A DNA stretch of 34,269 bases from an uncultured Oscillospiraceae bacterium (GCA_958366985.1 CATXDC010000020.1:1-34269); one strand, 5' to 3'; shown: positions 14,302-23,019, counted from the first letter of the stretch. Made by a program: numbers and translations. The notes: a model not told the origin generated them from the letters alone.

Positions 14302-15381
14302 ATGAAAATAAAGCGAATTATAGCTGCTGTTTGCTGTGCATTAATTGCACTTTCAGCTTTTGCAGGATGTTCAAAGGAAGGAACAGAATCGACCACTGAC
14401 AAACCAACATCTACTGAAACAGCAACTTCCAAAGCAGAGGATTTCAGAATTACGTCATATGTTATTGGGGACGGACTGAAAGAAAAAGGAAAACTGGACA
14501 CTTCCCATTTTTCACAGATAACCGATGTTATTCTCTTTAGCTGTGCAAAATTTGACGAAGAGGGAAAAGTAACTCTTGTCGATGACTTTGAAACTATTTT
14601 AGCAAATCTCAAAGATGCAATGGGAGATTCTCAGGATAAAAAAGTTTATCTCAATATACTTGGTCCTACAGCGCAGATTGATTCCGATGATTGGAATAAA
14701 AGAATGGATGACGTAGGCAAGAGGCACAATAAAGCTTTTGAAAGCGGAAATCTTGAAAATAATATCAAGGCAGTACTCGATAAATATGGCTTTGACGGTA
14801 TATTTTTCGATTATGAATATCCAATAAAGAGCAAATACTGGAAAGCGTTCAGTAACTTTATTGTTTCTTTGGACTCTGTTTTAGGAGACAGCTATGAAAT
14901 AGGTGCAGCGGTAGCAGGCTGGAACGCTGATTTTTCTGATGAAGCTAAAGACGCTTTAGACAGAATTGAACTTATGAGCTACGATTTGTGGGATGACGAC
15001 GGTACCCATTCCTCTTACGAAATAGCAAAGGATGATATAAATAAGATGGCAGAAGACGGCTATGACAAGGCAAAGATTGATTTGGGAGTACCTTTCTATG
15101 CTCGTCCTACAACTGAGGAAGCAATTTGGTATAACTATTCTGATTATGTTGATAAAATAGATGAAAAAGGTTTTGCCAAAGATGAAGAAAACAATCTTAT
15201 TGCTTCTTTCAATACATATGATGTAATTGCAAAGAAAACACAGCTTGCCATGGATTCAGGTGTTGGCGGAATGATGGTATGGCACTATGCCTGTGACGTT
15301 CCGGCAGATAACGCAAAGTCACTTTTTAATGCCATATATAATACAGTACAGGCTCAGAAGGAAGCAGAAGTTACTGAATAA
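14302..15381 (+). CDS. GH18-like lipoprotein (chitinase-fold protein)
   Basis: A 359-aa protein. The start is ATG 14302 after GCGGAGGGTATTTTTT. The N-terminus is a lipoprotein signal peptide with a lipobox ending at Cys23 (LSAFAGC), then a Ser/Thr-rich linker, so it should be anchored on the outer face of the membrane. The body is a TIM barrel of the GH18 type: RITSYVIGD, VILFSCAKFDEEG, YGFDGIFFDYEYP (165-172), IELMSYDLWDD, KIDLGVPFYARP and GVGGMMVWHYACD. The GH18 motif DxxDxDxE keeps Asp165, Asp170 and Glu172, but Phe168 takes the place of the second Asp. It probably hydrolyses or binds N-acetylhexosamine polymers such as peptidoglycan or host glycans; activity is not certain. It is a single-gene unit with its own promoter and terminator. 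Confidence 0.85.
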   Translation: MKIKRIIAAVCCALIALSAFAGCSKEGTESTTDKPTSTETATSKAEDFRITSYVIGDGLKEKGKLDTSHFSQITDVILFSCAKFDEEGKVTLVDDFETILANLKDAMGDSQDKKVYLNILGPTAQIDSDDWNKRMDDVGKRHNKAFESGNLENNIKAVLDKYGFDGIFFDYEYPIKSKYWKAFSNFIVSLDSVLGDSYEIGAAVAGWNADFSDEAKDALDRIELMSYDLWDDDGTHSSYEIAKDDINKMAEDGYDKAKIDLGVPFYARPTTEEAIWYNYSDYVDKIDEKGFAKDEENNLIASFNTYDVIAKKTQLAMDSGVGGMMVWHYACDVPADNAKSLFNAIYNTVQAQKEAEVTE

Positions 15382-15402
15382 CAGAATACTAAACATAAAA
15401 AG

Positions 15403-15432
15403 AACGGACTGAAAATTGCAGTCCGTTTTTTT
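15403..15432 (+). terminator. Bidirectional terminator between GH18 gene and anti-sigma gene
   Basis: AACGGACTG pairs perfectly with CAGTCCGTT, followed by TTTTT on the plus strand. On the minus strand the stem is followed by CTTTTTATG, so it can also end the converging sigma/anti-sigma transcript. Confidence 0.8.
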
Positions 15433-15502
15433 CTGAGTTTGGGAATGAAAAAACATATACTGTTTTTTCATAAGCAGTAAAGCTGACTAATATTCCAATA
15501 TG

Positions 15503-16195
15503 TTACGTTTCGGCTACGCTTTCAGCTATTTTTATAAGTTCGCTTTCTGATAAATTACCGTTAACGTAAAGCAGTGCACCTGTTTTTTTGTCTGTCCAAA
15601 CAATGAGATTTGTTTCGTCCTTATTTGGCGATAAATAAATATCAGCTGAGTTTCCGTTTATCTCTTTTTTATGCTGAATGTATTCTACACTCTCCGCAAG
15701 GAATATGGTATCTTCGGAACTGTTCATGTATGAAAATACTATGATTTTATCATCGCTTCCGGAATAAATAAAATCTTTACCTGTGGGGGAATCCTGAACA
15801 TCGGTTTGGTAAAATCCTTCCGGCAGCCAGTTTAGCTTATAGTCCGTATAATCGGAGCTACTTTTGCTTTCTTGGGAGAAATAAATATAAAATGATTCAT
15901 ATGTTTCTTTAATCCAGCTAAAAACAGTTTCTCTTGCCTCCGCACTGACAGCCATTACCGACCCAAAACCGATACAGAAAACCAAAAGAAAACATGCGGC
16001 TAACTGTGCAGCTTTGTATATTGCGGGATGTTTTGTGCGGTGAGTAAGTCTTTTGATTGATTTCTCGAATTTTTTCGAGTAGCTATGGCTGCATTCTTCC
16101 GGCGGTGGAAGAATGTCACCGAGTTTTGCCGCCGCCTTTATAGATGCCTCATGGAGCGCTTTATCAGTTATTATAATAATCCCTCTTTCCTGCAA
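15503..16195 (-). CDS. Candidate anti-sigma factor, single-pass membrane protein (DUF4367-like)
   Basis: A 230-aa protein whose start overlaps the end of the sigma gene by 25 bases, which suggests coupled translation. It has an N-terminal cytoplasmic part of about 60 residues (SYSKKFEKSIKRLTHRTKHP before the membrane), one transmembrane helix at about 61-84 (AAQLAACFLLVFCIGFGSVM) and an extracytoplasmic domain. That domain reads YTDYKLNWLPEGFYQTDVQD.. and ends ..LIVWTDKKTGALLYVNGNLS, the pattern of the DUF4367 proteins common beside clostridial ECF sigma factors. By position and topology it should hold the sigma factor at the membrane until a surface signal is sensed. The signal is not known. 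Confidence 0.75.
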   Translation of the reverse strand: MQERGIIIITDKALHEASIKAAAKLGDILPPPEECSHSYSKKFEKSIKRLTHRTKHPAIYKAAQLAACFLLVFCIGFGSVMAVSAEARETVFSWIKETYESFYIYFSQESKSSSDYTDYKLNWLPEGFYQTDVQDSPTGKDFIYSGSDDKIIVFSYMNSSEDTIFLAESVEYIQHKKEINGNSADIYLSPNKDETNLIVWTDKKTGALLYVNGNLSESELIKIAESVAET

Positions 16196-16689
16196 ATTTC
16201 TGTCAGTTTCTTTTTTGCCCGCTGGTCAAGTTTGTTTGCGTTTGATAAGGTGATACCTAAGTGATGAGCTATTTCCTTACAGTTGAATCCGTGAAAATAT
16301 TTCAATAAAATTACCTCACGATATCTTGCAGGCAGCTGTAAAATACAATCTTCCAAGCCGATATTTTCCGGCATTTCCACTGATATTCCGGAAATTTCAT
16401 CTATATATTCCCCGGAAATATGGCGTTTGTTTTTTCTATATAAATCGATCGCTTTGCTTTCAGCTATTATAACGACATAGTTTTGAGTTTTTGGACACAC
16501 CGCTTTATCAACTTTTTTTATGTTTTCAGCTATGGTAATAAATGCGTTGTGAACTGCGTCCTCTGAGTCAGCCTCGTTATTTAATATTTTATTGGCAACA
16601 TAAAACATAAGTCCTTTGTAGGTGTTATATATTTCTTCAAACTTTGATTGATTTTCAGATTCATCAATTAAAGCCATGTATATAAGCAT
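16171..16689 (-). CDS. ECF-type RNA polymerase sigma factor
   Basis: A 172-aa protein. Region 2 is at about 15-85 (FEEIYNTYKGLMFYVANKIL, DSEDAVHNAFITIAENIKKV). Region 4 is at about 118-168 (QLPARYREVILLKYFHGFNC, KEIAHHLGITLSNANKLDQR), carrying the helix-turn-helix. The length is normal for the extracytoplasmic-function group. The start at 16689 has AAGGAAT upstream; a second ATG four codons later is possible. It is followed by and overlaps the membrane anti-sigma gene. Its target promoters are not identified; the two small membrane-protein genes reading away on the plus strand are candidates only by position. Confidence 0.9.
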   Translation of the reverse strand: MLIYMALIDESENQSKFEEIYNTYKGLMFYVANKILNNEADSEDAVHNAFITIAENIKKVDKAVCPKTQNYVVIIAESKAIDLYRKNKRHISGEYIDEISGISVEMPENIGLEDCILQLPARYREVILLKYFHGFNCKEIAHHLGITLSNANKLDQRAKKKLTEICRKEGLL

Positions 16690-16807
16690 AAGCGTTATTC
16701 CTTTTCTGTTTAATGTGTATATGGGTATTATACTATAAAATTAAGTAAAGGCATAAATTTTCATTTAAAAATTAAAATTACTGTCCAAAATAGGGATTCT
16801 GTTTCGT

Positions 16808-16813
16808 TATAAT
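16808..16813 (+). promoter_or_regulatory. Likely -10 element for the small membrane-protein genes
   Basis: A perfect TATAAT 28 bases before ATG 16841. No good -35 box for the housekeeping sigma lies 16-18 bases upstream (TCCAAA region), so the promoter may use an activator or another sigma. Confidence 0.45.
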
Positions 16814-16840
16814 AGTCAGAACATGGAAGGAGGATTCCAT

Positions 16841-17224
16841 ATGAAGAAAAAAGCAGTAATCATAATCGCAATAGTTTTCTTGGTGTTTGCTGTGGTTTTG
16901 GTTTTTGGATTTGTCTTACCATTTCCAAATGAAGCAGAAAGAATAGAAATTCAAAACGGAACTACAGGTGAGGTTTTTGTAATTCAGGGAGACGAAAAAA
17001 ACGAGTTCCTAAATGCTCTCCAAGAAATAGATATATCGGTTTCAGGATTCAGAATTTGGACTTCTGGCTATGAGTACATGATAAAATTTATTGATGGCAG
17101 CAGTACAAAAGAGGTTTATGTTAAAAATTCAAATCTGTTTACGGGTCGCTTTTTAATATATAAATCGGATACTGATATTATCAAGTTAATTGAAAATATT
17201 ATGTCTAAACACACCGAAAACTAA
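16841..17224 (+). CDS. Unrecognised membrane-anchored protein, 127 aa
   Basis: The start is ATG 16841, preceded by GGAAGGAGG; an ATG six codons earlier overlaps this ribosome site and is unlikely. The N-terminus is a membrane anchor (KKKAVIIIAIVFLVFAVVLV), and the remaining 95 or so residues form a small extracytoplasmic domain with mixed strands (AERIEIQNGTTGEVFVIQGD, YEYMIKFIDGSSTKEVYVKN). No family is recognised. It diverges from the ECF sigma/anti-sigma pair and is followed 21 bases later by a 50-aa membrane peptide; the two are probably cotranscribed. Confidence 0.7.
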   Translation: MKKKAVIIIAIVFLVFAVVLVFGFVLPFPNEAERIEIQNGTTGEVFVIQGDEKNEFLNALQEIDISVSGFRIWTSGYEYMIKFIDGSSTKEVYVKNSNLFTGRFLIYKSDTDIIKLIENIMSKHTEN

Positions 17225-17245
17225 AAATCAATTAGGAGGTAAAAC

Positions 17246-17398
17246 ATGAGAAACGCAGCTATTATAGGAATTATAAGTCTTTGTGCAGGTATATGTGCAT
17301 GCTTTTTGAAGGGAAGTTTTGGAATAGTAATTTCGCTAAGTATCATAGGAGCGGGAATTATTTACGAACTGGAACAGATGAAAAGCAGCAAAGAATGA
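17246..17398 (+). CDS. Small hydrophobic membrane protein, 50 aa
   Basis: A short gene with a strong ribosome site (TTAGGAGGTAAAAC) and ATG 17246, ending TGA 17396-17398. The product has two hydrophobic stretches (NAAIIGIISLCAGICACFL and GIVISLSIIGAGIIYEL) joined by KGSF, and a charged end QMKSSKE, so it is a two-helix membrane hairpin. It lies 21 bases after the preceding membrane-protein gene and before a shared terminator, so both are likely made from one transcript. No function can be assigned. Confidence 0.75.
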   Translation: MRNAAIIGIISLCAGICACFLKGSFGIVISLSIIGAGIIYELEQMKSSKE

Positions 17399-17460
17399 GA
17401 TTTATGTATTCGTTTTAAAAACAAGACAAGCATTAATTACTTTATTAAAAAAACTAAAAA

Positions 17461-17501
17461 CCGCCTCAGTATTCGTTTTAGAATGCTGAGGCGGCTCTTT
17501 T
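17461..17501 (+). terminator. Bidirectional terminator
   Basis: CCGCCTCAG pairs perfectly with CTGAGGCGG, extended by ATTC/GAAT, and is followed by CTCTTTTTATG on the plus strand. On the minus strand the stem is followed by TTTTTAGTTTTTTT, so it also ends the long feo-flavoprotein transcript. Confidence 0.85.
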
Positions 17502-17517
17502 TATGTGTGGTCAGTTT

Positions 17518-19119
17518 TTAGTTAAGGTCGCTTATTATGGCTTCGGCGCAGCGAAGTCCGTCAACGCCTGCGGAAACTATTCCTCCCGCATAGCCTGCTC
17601 CCTCTCCACAGGGGAAAAGTCCTCTGATATTTGACTGGTAAAATTCGTCACGTAGAATGCGAACAGGGGAGGAAGAACGGGTTTCAACGCCTGTTAAAAC
17701 AGCGTCGGGCAGAGCAAAGCCGTGGAGCATATTATCCATTTTGACTATTGCTTCGCTCATTGTTTTGCTCACTCTATCGGGGAGGATATCCCAAAGGTTT
17801 GTGGGATGTACTCCTGTGGGACAGGTGGGCTTTACAAATGAAAGTTTGGTGCTTTTTCGCTGTTTTAAAAAGTCGCCTACAAGCTGGCAAGGAGCTTCAT
17901 AGGTGGAGCCTCCTGCAAGGAATGCAGCGTGCTCTATCTCTCTTTGATAGAACATTCCGCCAAGTACATGGTCGCCGGGGAAATCCTCAGGCTCAATGCC
18001 TACAAGAAGTGCAGAGTTTGAGTTTTCACCGTCACGGGCATATTCGCTCATTCCGTTTACTACAACTCCGCCTTTTTCAGAAGCGGCGGCAACTACTGTT
18101 CCGCCGGGGCACATACAAAAAGTATATGCGCCTCTGCCGTGTGGGGGATGACACGCCATTTTATAGTCTGCAGCGCCTAAAGCGGGATGATTTGCAAAAT
18201 CGCCATACTGAGCCTTGTTTATAAGCTCCTGGGGATGTTCGATTCTCGCTCCCACAGAGAAAGGCTTTCGCATCATGTTGATTCCCTGATTGTAAAGAGC
18301 TTCAACAGTATCTCTTGCTGAATGGCCTATTGCAAGAATAACGGCATCTGTTTCAAAATCATGTTCTATTCCCTTTTCGTCGGTATAGGTTATTCCGTGA
18401 ACAACGCCGTTGGCAGTTATAAGGCGCTTGAACTGGGACTGAAAGAGGATTTCTCCGCCCATTTCGGTTATATGCTTTCTTATGTTTTTAACAGTAACAG
18501 CAAGCTTGTCTGTGCCTATATGGGGCTTTCCCGAATAAAGTATCTCTTCGGGAGCGCCGTGCTCAGCAAGCTCTAAAAATACCTGACGGCAGCGTTTGTC
18601 TTTGATGCCCGTTGTGAGTTTACCGTCGGAAAATGTACCTGCGCCGCCCTCACCAAACTGTACGTTTGAGGTTTCGTCAAGTTCCCTTAACTGCCAGAAA
18701 CGGTTTACATCCTTTTGCCTTGAATCAATATCTCTGCCTCTTTCGAGAATCAGAGGTTTCAGTCCGGCACGGGCAAGGAGCAGTCCCGCCATCATACCAG
18801 CAGGGCCAAAGCCAACAATTACAGGTCTGAAAGGAGAGTTCCTTTTAAGCTCCGGGGGAGTGTAGTGGAAAGGCTCAACGGCGCTGATTTTAGGATTTGA
18901 AGCAAGTCTTTTAAGTACATTTTCTTCATTGCAGCCTAAAGTTACGTCTACGGCGTAGCTGAAAAAGATGTTGTCCTTTTTTCTTGAGTCAACGCTTCTT
19001 TTGTAAACTGTAAGGCTTTTAATCTGATCCGCCTTTATTTTAAGAGCCTTTGCCGCTGCGCCTTTAAGCTCCGATTGTGGAGCGTCAAGGGAAAGCTTTA
19101 TTTCGTTAATTCTTATCAT
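17518..19119 (-). CDS. COG2509-type FAD-dependent dehydrogenase
   Basis: A 533-aa protein. The N-terminal 90 or so residues form a small alpha/beta domain (LKIKADQIKSLTVYKRSVDS, NIFFSYAVDVTLGC). The FAD-binding dinucleotide fold begins at about 98 with VIVGFGPAGMMAGLLLARAG, then ILERGRDIDSRQKDVNRFW, NVQFGEGGAGTFSDGKLTTG, VILAIGHSARDTVEAL, CMCPGGTVVAAASEKGGVVV and the C-terminal FPCGEGAGYAGGIVSAGVDG. This is the pattern of the uncharacterised FAD-utilising dehydrogenases widespread in Firmicutes; the substrate is not known. Its start overlaps the end of the HI0933-family gene by 14 bases, and both lie at the end of the feo operon. Confidence 0.9.
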   Translation of the reverse strand: MIRINEIKLSLDAPQSELKGAAAKALKIKADQIKSLTVYKRSVDSRKKDNIFFSYAVDVTLGCNEENVLKRLASNPKISAVEPFHYTPPELKRNSPFRPVIVGFGPAGMMAGLLLARAGLKPLILERGRDIDSRQKDVNRFWQLRELDETSNVQFGEGGAGTFSDGKLTTGIKDKRCRQVFLELAEHGAPEEILYSGKPHIGTDKLAVTVKNIRKHITEMGGEILFQSQFKRLITANGVVHGITYTDEKGIEHDFETDAVILAIGHSARDTVEALYNQGINMMRKPFSVGARIEHPQELINKAQYGDFANHPALGAADYKMACHPPHGRGAYTFCMCPGGTVVAAASEKGGVVVNGMSEYARDGENSNSALLVGIEPEDFPGDHVLGGMFYQREIEHAAFLAGGSTYEAPCQLVGDFLKQRKSTKLSFVKPTCPTGVHPTNLWDILPDRVSKTMSEAIVKMDNMLHGFALPDAVLTGVETRSSSPVRILRDEFYQSNIRGLFPCGEGAGYAGGIVSAGVDGLRCAEAIISDLN

Positions 19120-20377
19120 CTTTAATTATCCTTTCGGCGGCGGATTTTCCGGCGATTATGCCGGACGCCCACGCCCATTGAAGATTAAATCCGCCGCAAA
19201 TTCCGTCAACGTCCAGAACTTCGCCTGCGGCAAAAAAGTTTTCAGTTATAAGTGACATCATGGTTTTGCTGTCAAATTCACTGCATTTTATTCCACCCGT
19301 ACACACCTGAGCGTTGTCAAAGCCCCTTGTGCCAGTGATTTCAACAGTGAAATCCTTGAGATTTTGTACAGCTTTTGAGATTTCCCCTTTGGTAAGTTCT
19401 TTGGAGGAACAGGTGAGGGGCTTAGATGTTGACATTTTCATAATGACCTGTCCCAGTCTTTTCGGCACAATGCCGGATAAAAGATTTTCCGCTGTGCTGT
19501 TCTTTTTTGCTGTTTCTAATATAAATAAGAAAAGCTCTTTTTCAGATATTTCGGGGACAAAGTCAATATGGATAAGCGGCTTCTTTCCCTTTGCTGTGAG
19601 TACACAAGCTGCTGAGGAAAGCTGCATGACCGCAATGCCGGAAATGCCGAAATCTGTAAACTGTATTTCGCCTTTTTCCTGTCTGAGCTTTCTGCCGTCA
19701 AGGGTCATGATGATGTTGCCCTCAGCTCTTATGCCCTTAAGGGAACGGAAAAAGTCACCTTTGGCTGTCAGAGGCACGAGAGCAGGATATATCTTTGTGA
19801 CTGTATGCCCGAGACTTTGAGCCAGAGGGTAACCTGAGCCGTCTGAGCCCTGCTTCGGGGCTGCTTTGCCTCCCGTGGCGAGAATTACGCTATCTGTGTA
19901 AAATTCACTGTTTAAAATGAATTTTTTACCCTTTTTCTTAACTGATGTGATTTTCGTATCGGTTATTATTTCACAGCCGAGTCTTTCAGTTTCAAAGCGA
20001 AGGGCATCGAGAACCGATGCAGCCTGTGAGCTCATGGGATAAATTCTTCCCTCTTCCTCTGTGCGGCAGAGAAGTCCGAGAGAACTAAAAAAGTCTATTG
20101 TGTCATGGGGAGTAAACTGTGAAATTACCGTTTTTGCAAAATCCTTATCGCCGCCGTAGGGGGTGGTTTCTGCAAATTTATTGGTCAGATTACATCTGCC
20201 GTTACCTGTTGCAAGAATCTTCTTTCCGCATCTCGAGAGAGATTCAAAAAGCAGAACTTTTGCGCTAATGCCATTTTCTTTAAAGGTTCGCATACAGGCT
20301 ATTGAAGCAGCAAGACCGGAAGCGCCTGCGCCGATTATGGCAACTGTGGGAACGTAAGTTTTACTGTTTTCTTTCAT
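19106..20377 (-). CDS. HI0933/BaiN-family flavoprotein
   Basis: A 423-aa protein. The FAD fold is at the N-terminus (VAIIGAGASGLAASIACM), followed by the family block CGKKILATGNGRCNLTNKF. Further marks are VILATGGKAAPKQGSDGSGY, LVPLTAKGDFFRSLKGIRAEG, GEIQFTDFGISGIAVMQLS, GFDNAQVCTGGIKCSEFDSK and the C-terminal AGEVLDVDGICGGFNLQWAW. These are typical of the HI0933 family (COG2081), a member of which, BaiN, acts in bile-acid dehydroxylation in Clostridium scindens; most members have unknown roles and I would not transfer that function. The gene begins one base after the dtxR-like gene stop and overlaps the next flavoprotein gene, so all are cotranscribed. Confidence 0.92.
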   Translation of the reverse strand: MKENSKTYVPTVAIIGAGASGLAASIACMRTFKENGISAKVLLFESLSRCGKKILATGNGRCNLTNKFAETTPYGGDKDFAKTVISQFTPHDTIDFFSSLGLLCRTEEEGRIYPMSSQAASVLDALRFETERLGCEIITDTKITSVKKKGKKFILNSEFYTDSVILATGGKAAPKQGSDGSGYPLAQSLGHTVTKIYPALVPLTAKGDFFRSLKGIRAEGNIIMTLDGRKLRQEKGEIQFTDFGISGIAVMQLSSAACVLTAKGKKPLIHIDFVPEISEKELFLFILETAKKNSTAENLLSGIVPKRLGQVIMKMSTSKPLTCSSKELTKGEISKAVQNLKDFTVEITGTRGFDNAQVCTGGIKCSEFDSKTMMSLITENFFAAGEVLDVDGICGGFNLQWAWASGIIAGKSAAERIIKDDKN

Positions 20378-20378
20378 A

Positions 20379-20777
20379 TCAGTTTTTGCGCTCCTCGCTT
20401 TCTTCGGAAAAATTGATGTATTCCAAAAGCCTTTCAGCGGTTTCGCTGCTGATAACGTGTTCCATACGGCAAGCGTCCCTTTCGGCTGTTTCTTCAGAAA
20501 CTCCCAGATGTACTGTGAGGAAGTTTTTCAGAAGTTTGTGACGCTTTAAAACTTCAACTGCTTTTTCTTTTCCTTTTTCAGTAAGGGCGATTCCTTTATA
20601 TGATTCGTGGCTGATGTAGCCCTTTTCCGCCAAAGCTCCCATTGCCTTATGGACGCTGGGTTTTGAAATTTCAAGAAAAGCGGCAAGATCAGTTACCCTT
20701 ACGGATTCACGGCATTCAGAGAGTACAAAAACGGCTTCAAGGTAATCTTCAAGAGAGGCTGAAATTATTTCATTCAC
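20379..20777 (-). CDS. DtxR/MntR-family metal-dependent regulator
   Basis: A 132-aa winged-helix regulator starting from GTG 20777. The helix-turn-helix is in VRVTDLAAFLEISKPSVHKA, then the wing ALAEKGYISHESYKGIALTE and the dimer/metal helices HKLLKNFLTVHLGVSEETAE, RDACRMEHVISSETAERLLE with the family's metal ligands (Cys and Glu-His near CRMEH). It lacks the C-terminal SH3-like domain of DtxR, like MntR. As part of the feo operon it probably represses the operon when Fe(II) or Mn(II) is plentiful. The palindromes at the feoA promoter are candidate binding sites. Its start lies inside the end of the Cys-rich gene. Confidence 0.9.
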   Translation of the reverse strand: MNEIISASLEDYLEAVFVLSECRESVRVTDLAAFLEISKPSVHKAMGALAEKGYISHESYKGIALTEKGKEKAVEVLKRHKLLKNFLTVHLGVSEETAERDACRMEHVISSETAERLLEYINFSEESEERKN

Positions 20778-20943
20778 TGTTTTTGTCCTCCCTTTTTTCT
20801 TTCATTTCGCACTGCTGAGAACAGCCTGAGCAGTTTCCGGAGCATCCGGAACAGCAGGATTTATTTTTGATTTTTGCTCTTATCATTAATCCTACTGCTA
20901 TAACTGCAATTATTATAACGGTTATATTTATAAAAGTACCCAT
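20770..20943 (-). CDS. FeoB-associated Cys-rich membrane protein
   Basis: A short gene with ATG at 20943 and TGA at 20770, overlapping the dtxR-like start by eight bases. The 57-aa product has one N-terminal membrane helix (NITVIIIAVIAVGLMI), a basic hinge RAKIKNK and a Cys cluster CCSGCSGNCSGCSQQC with seven cysteines, then a charged tail. This is the architecture of the FeoB-associated Cys-rich proteins that follow feoB in many Firmicutes. The role is thought to be in ferrous iron transfer or stabilising FeoB, but is not proven. It lies 15 bases after feoB. Confidence 0.88.
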   Translation of the reverse strand: MGTFINITVIIIAVIAVGLMIRAKIKNKSCCSGCSGNCSGCSQQCEMKEKREDKNSE

Positions 20944-20958
20944 AAAAATCTCTCATTC

Positions 20959-23019
20959 TCAGGCGAAGAGCCTTAAAATAAGACTTCCGCCCTGATAAAT
21001 AATAAAGGTTACAATCCATGCAACACAGGCCTGGAATGCAAAGGTAAGAGCTGTCCATTTTGCCGAATTCATTTCACGTCTTACAGCGTTTACAGCGGCA
21101 ATACAGGGGATGAACAGCAAAATGAATACCATAAACGAATACGCTGAAAGGGGAGTGAATACTCCGTTTAAAACCTCAGCCAAAGCTCCGAGGGCGTCGC
21201 CGCCTGTGCCGTAGAGAATGCCGAGGGTGCTTACAACGGATTCACGTGCAATAAGTCCGCTGAGTATTGCAACGGCGGACTGCCAGTTGCCAAAGCCCAA
21301 GGGAGCGAATATGGGAGCTATGAAGCTGCCAACTACTCCGAGTATGCTTTCACTGCTGTTTTCAACGTGGGTGAGTGAGAAGCTGAAATACTGGCAGAAC
21401 CAGATTATAACGCTTGCTCCTAAAAGCACCGTAGCGGCCTTTGAGAAGAAATCCTTAACCTTTTCCCAAAGATGAAGTCCGAGGGTTTTGGCTGTGGGAA
21501 GTCGGTAAGGCGGAAGCTCCATAACAAAGGGCGCATGGCCGCCTTTAAGTACGGTTTTCTGAAGAATAAAGGCGCATATAATAGCGATTATAAGTCCGAG
21601 AATATAAATTGAAAATACTGCAAGTCCTCTGTTCTTTGAGAAGAATGCCATTATGAAAAGGGAATATACCGACATCTTCGCACTGCATGACATAAAGGGA
21701 GTCAGCATTATTGTAAGACGGCGGTCCTTTTCGTTTTCGAGGGTTCTTGAAGCCATAACTGCGGGAACGGTACATCCGAAGCCCATAAGCATGGGGACAA
21801 AGGATTTACCCGAAAGTCCAATGCTGTGAAGAGCCTTGTCCATTATGAATGCAGCACGTGCCATATATCCGCTGTCCTCAAGAATTGAAAGGAAGAAGAA
21901 CAAAAGGAAAATCTGGGGGAAGAAGGATAAAACGGCTCCGAGACCTGCGATTATACCGTCGCAAATAAGTCCCACTGCCCAGTCGGCTGCGCCGAAAGAT
22001 ACCATTGCGTCTCTTACAATACCTGCAAACTGAACGTTTACAAGATTATCTACAAGGCCGGTAAGTGCAGAGCCAACTGCTCCAAAGGTTATGTAGAATA
22101 TAAGGGCCATAAGACCGAAAAACAAAGGTATAGCAAGATATTTGTTTGTTACGACCGAGTCTATTTTGTCGGAAAGAGTCATGTGACCGTCTTCGAGAGT
22201 GCGTTTTACGGCTTTTTCTCTCACATCGCAGATGAATTTGTATTTCTGATCTGCAATTACCATTTCACGGTCGATTTTATTTGTTTCAAGTTCAAGGACA
22301 ATTGATTCAAGGCAGTTGAGCTGAGTATCGGACAAATCGAGAGCTTCAAGAGTGGGTGCATCGCCCTCAATGAGCTTTACCGCTGACCAGCGAAGAGGCT
22401 GTTTCTTTTCGAGACAGGTCTTTGAGATAATTGATTCAATCTGCTTAATTGCAGTTTTTACATTTCCTGTGTAAATATCAAGAGGGCTGCTGCTGTGCTT
22501 GTCAATATGTGAGCCCTTGTCCCTTGCGTGAATGACTTCATGCTCTGCGGCTTTGAGAAGCTTTTGTATGCCTGTTCCCTTACTTGCAGAAATGGGAATT
22601 ACCTTTATTCCCAAAAGCGCAGAGAGAAGAGAAAAGTCAATTGTCTCTTTTCTTTTTTCCAGCATATCCACCATGTTGAGCGCAATCACCATGGGACAGC
22701 CCAGCTCCGCAATCTGTAAGCTTAAATAAAGGTTTCTTTCAAGATTGGTGGCGTCTACTATATTTATAATAAGATCCGGCTTTTCATCTATAAGATAGTT
22801 TCTTGTAACTATTTCTTCCATTGAGTAGGGGGAAAGGGAATAAATTCCGGGCAGGTCAACTATTGTTGCATCCGTGTCGCCTATGTTTATTTTTCCCTCT
22901 TTTTTCTCAACGGTTACGCCGGGCCAGTTTCCCACATACTGGTTGCTGCCTGTAACGGCATTGAAAAGGGTGGTTTTGCCGCAGTTGGGATTTCCTGCGA
23001 GAGCGTAGCGGTATGACAT
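20959..23019 (-). CDS. feoB: Ferrous iron transporter FeoB
   Basis: A 686-aa inner-membrane protein, the main Fe(II) importer. The N-terminal G domain has G1 GNPNCGKTTLFNAVTG, G2 PGVTVEKKEG, G3 DLPGIYSLSPYS and G4 NMVD, followed by the GDI-like spacer (about 165-270). The membrane part has the repeated Gate regions, with GFGCTVPAVMASRTLENEKD containing the conserved Cys of the proposed iron path, and SGLIARESVVSTLGILYG. The length is in the short range for clostridial FeoB. It overlaps feoA by one base (ATGA) and is followed by the Cys-rich protein. Confidence 0.96.
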   Translation of the reverse strand: MSYRYALAGNPNCGKTTLFNAVTGSNQYVGNWPGVTVEKKEGKINIGDTDATIVDLPGIYSLSPYSMEEIVTRNYLIDEKPDLIINIVDATNLERNLYLSLQIAELGCPMVIALNMVDMLEKRKETIDFSLLSALLGIKVIPISASKGTGIQKLLKAAEHEVIHARDKGSHIDKHSSSPLDIYTGNVKTAIKQIESIISKTCLEKKQPLRWSAVKLIEGDAPTLEALDLSDTQLNCLESIVLELETNKIDREMVIADQKYKFICDVREKAVKRTLEDGHMTLSDKIDSVVTNKYLAIPLFFGLMALIFYITFGAVGSALTGLVDNLVNVQFAGIVRDAMVSFGAADWAVGLICDGIIAGLGAVLSFFPQIFLLFFFLSILEDSGYMARAAFIMDKALHSIGLSGKSFVPMLMGFGCTVPAVMASRTLENEKDRRLTIMLTPFMSCSAKMSVYSLFIMAFFSKNRGLAVFSIYILGLIIAIICAFILQKTVLKGGHAPFVMELPPYRLPTAKTLGLHLWEKVKDFFSKAATVLLGASVIIWFCQYFSFSLTHVENSSESILGVVGSFIAPIFAPLGFGNWQSAVAILSGLIARESVVSTLGILYGTGGDALGALAEVLNGVFTPLSAYSFMVFILLFIPCIAAVNAVRREMNSAKWTALTFAFQACVAWIVTFIIYQGGSLILRLFA

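Noticed and set aside
21218..22033. Plus-strand open frames inside feoB
   Set aside because: They are shadows of the feoB coding strand; feoB motifs are complete.
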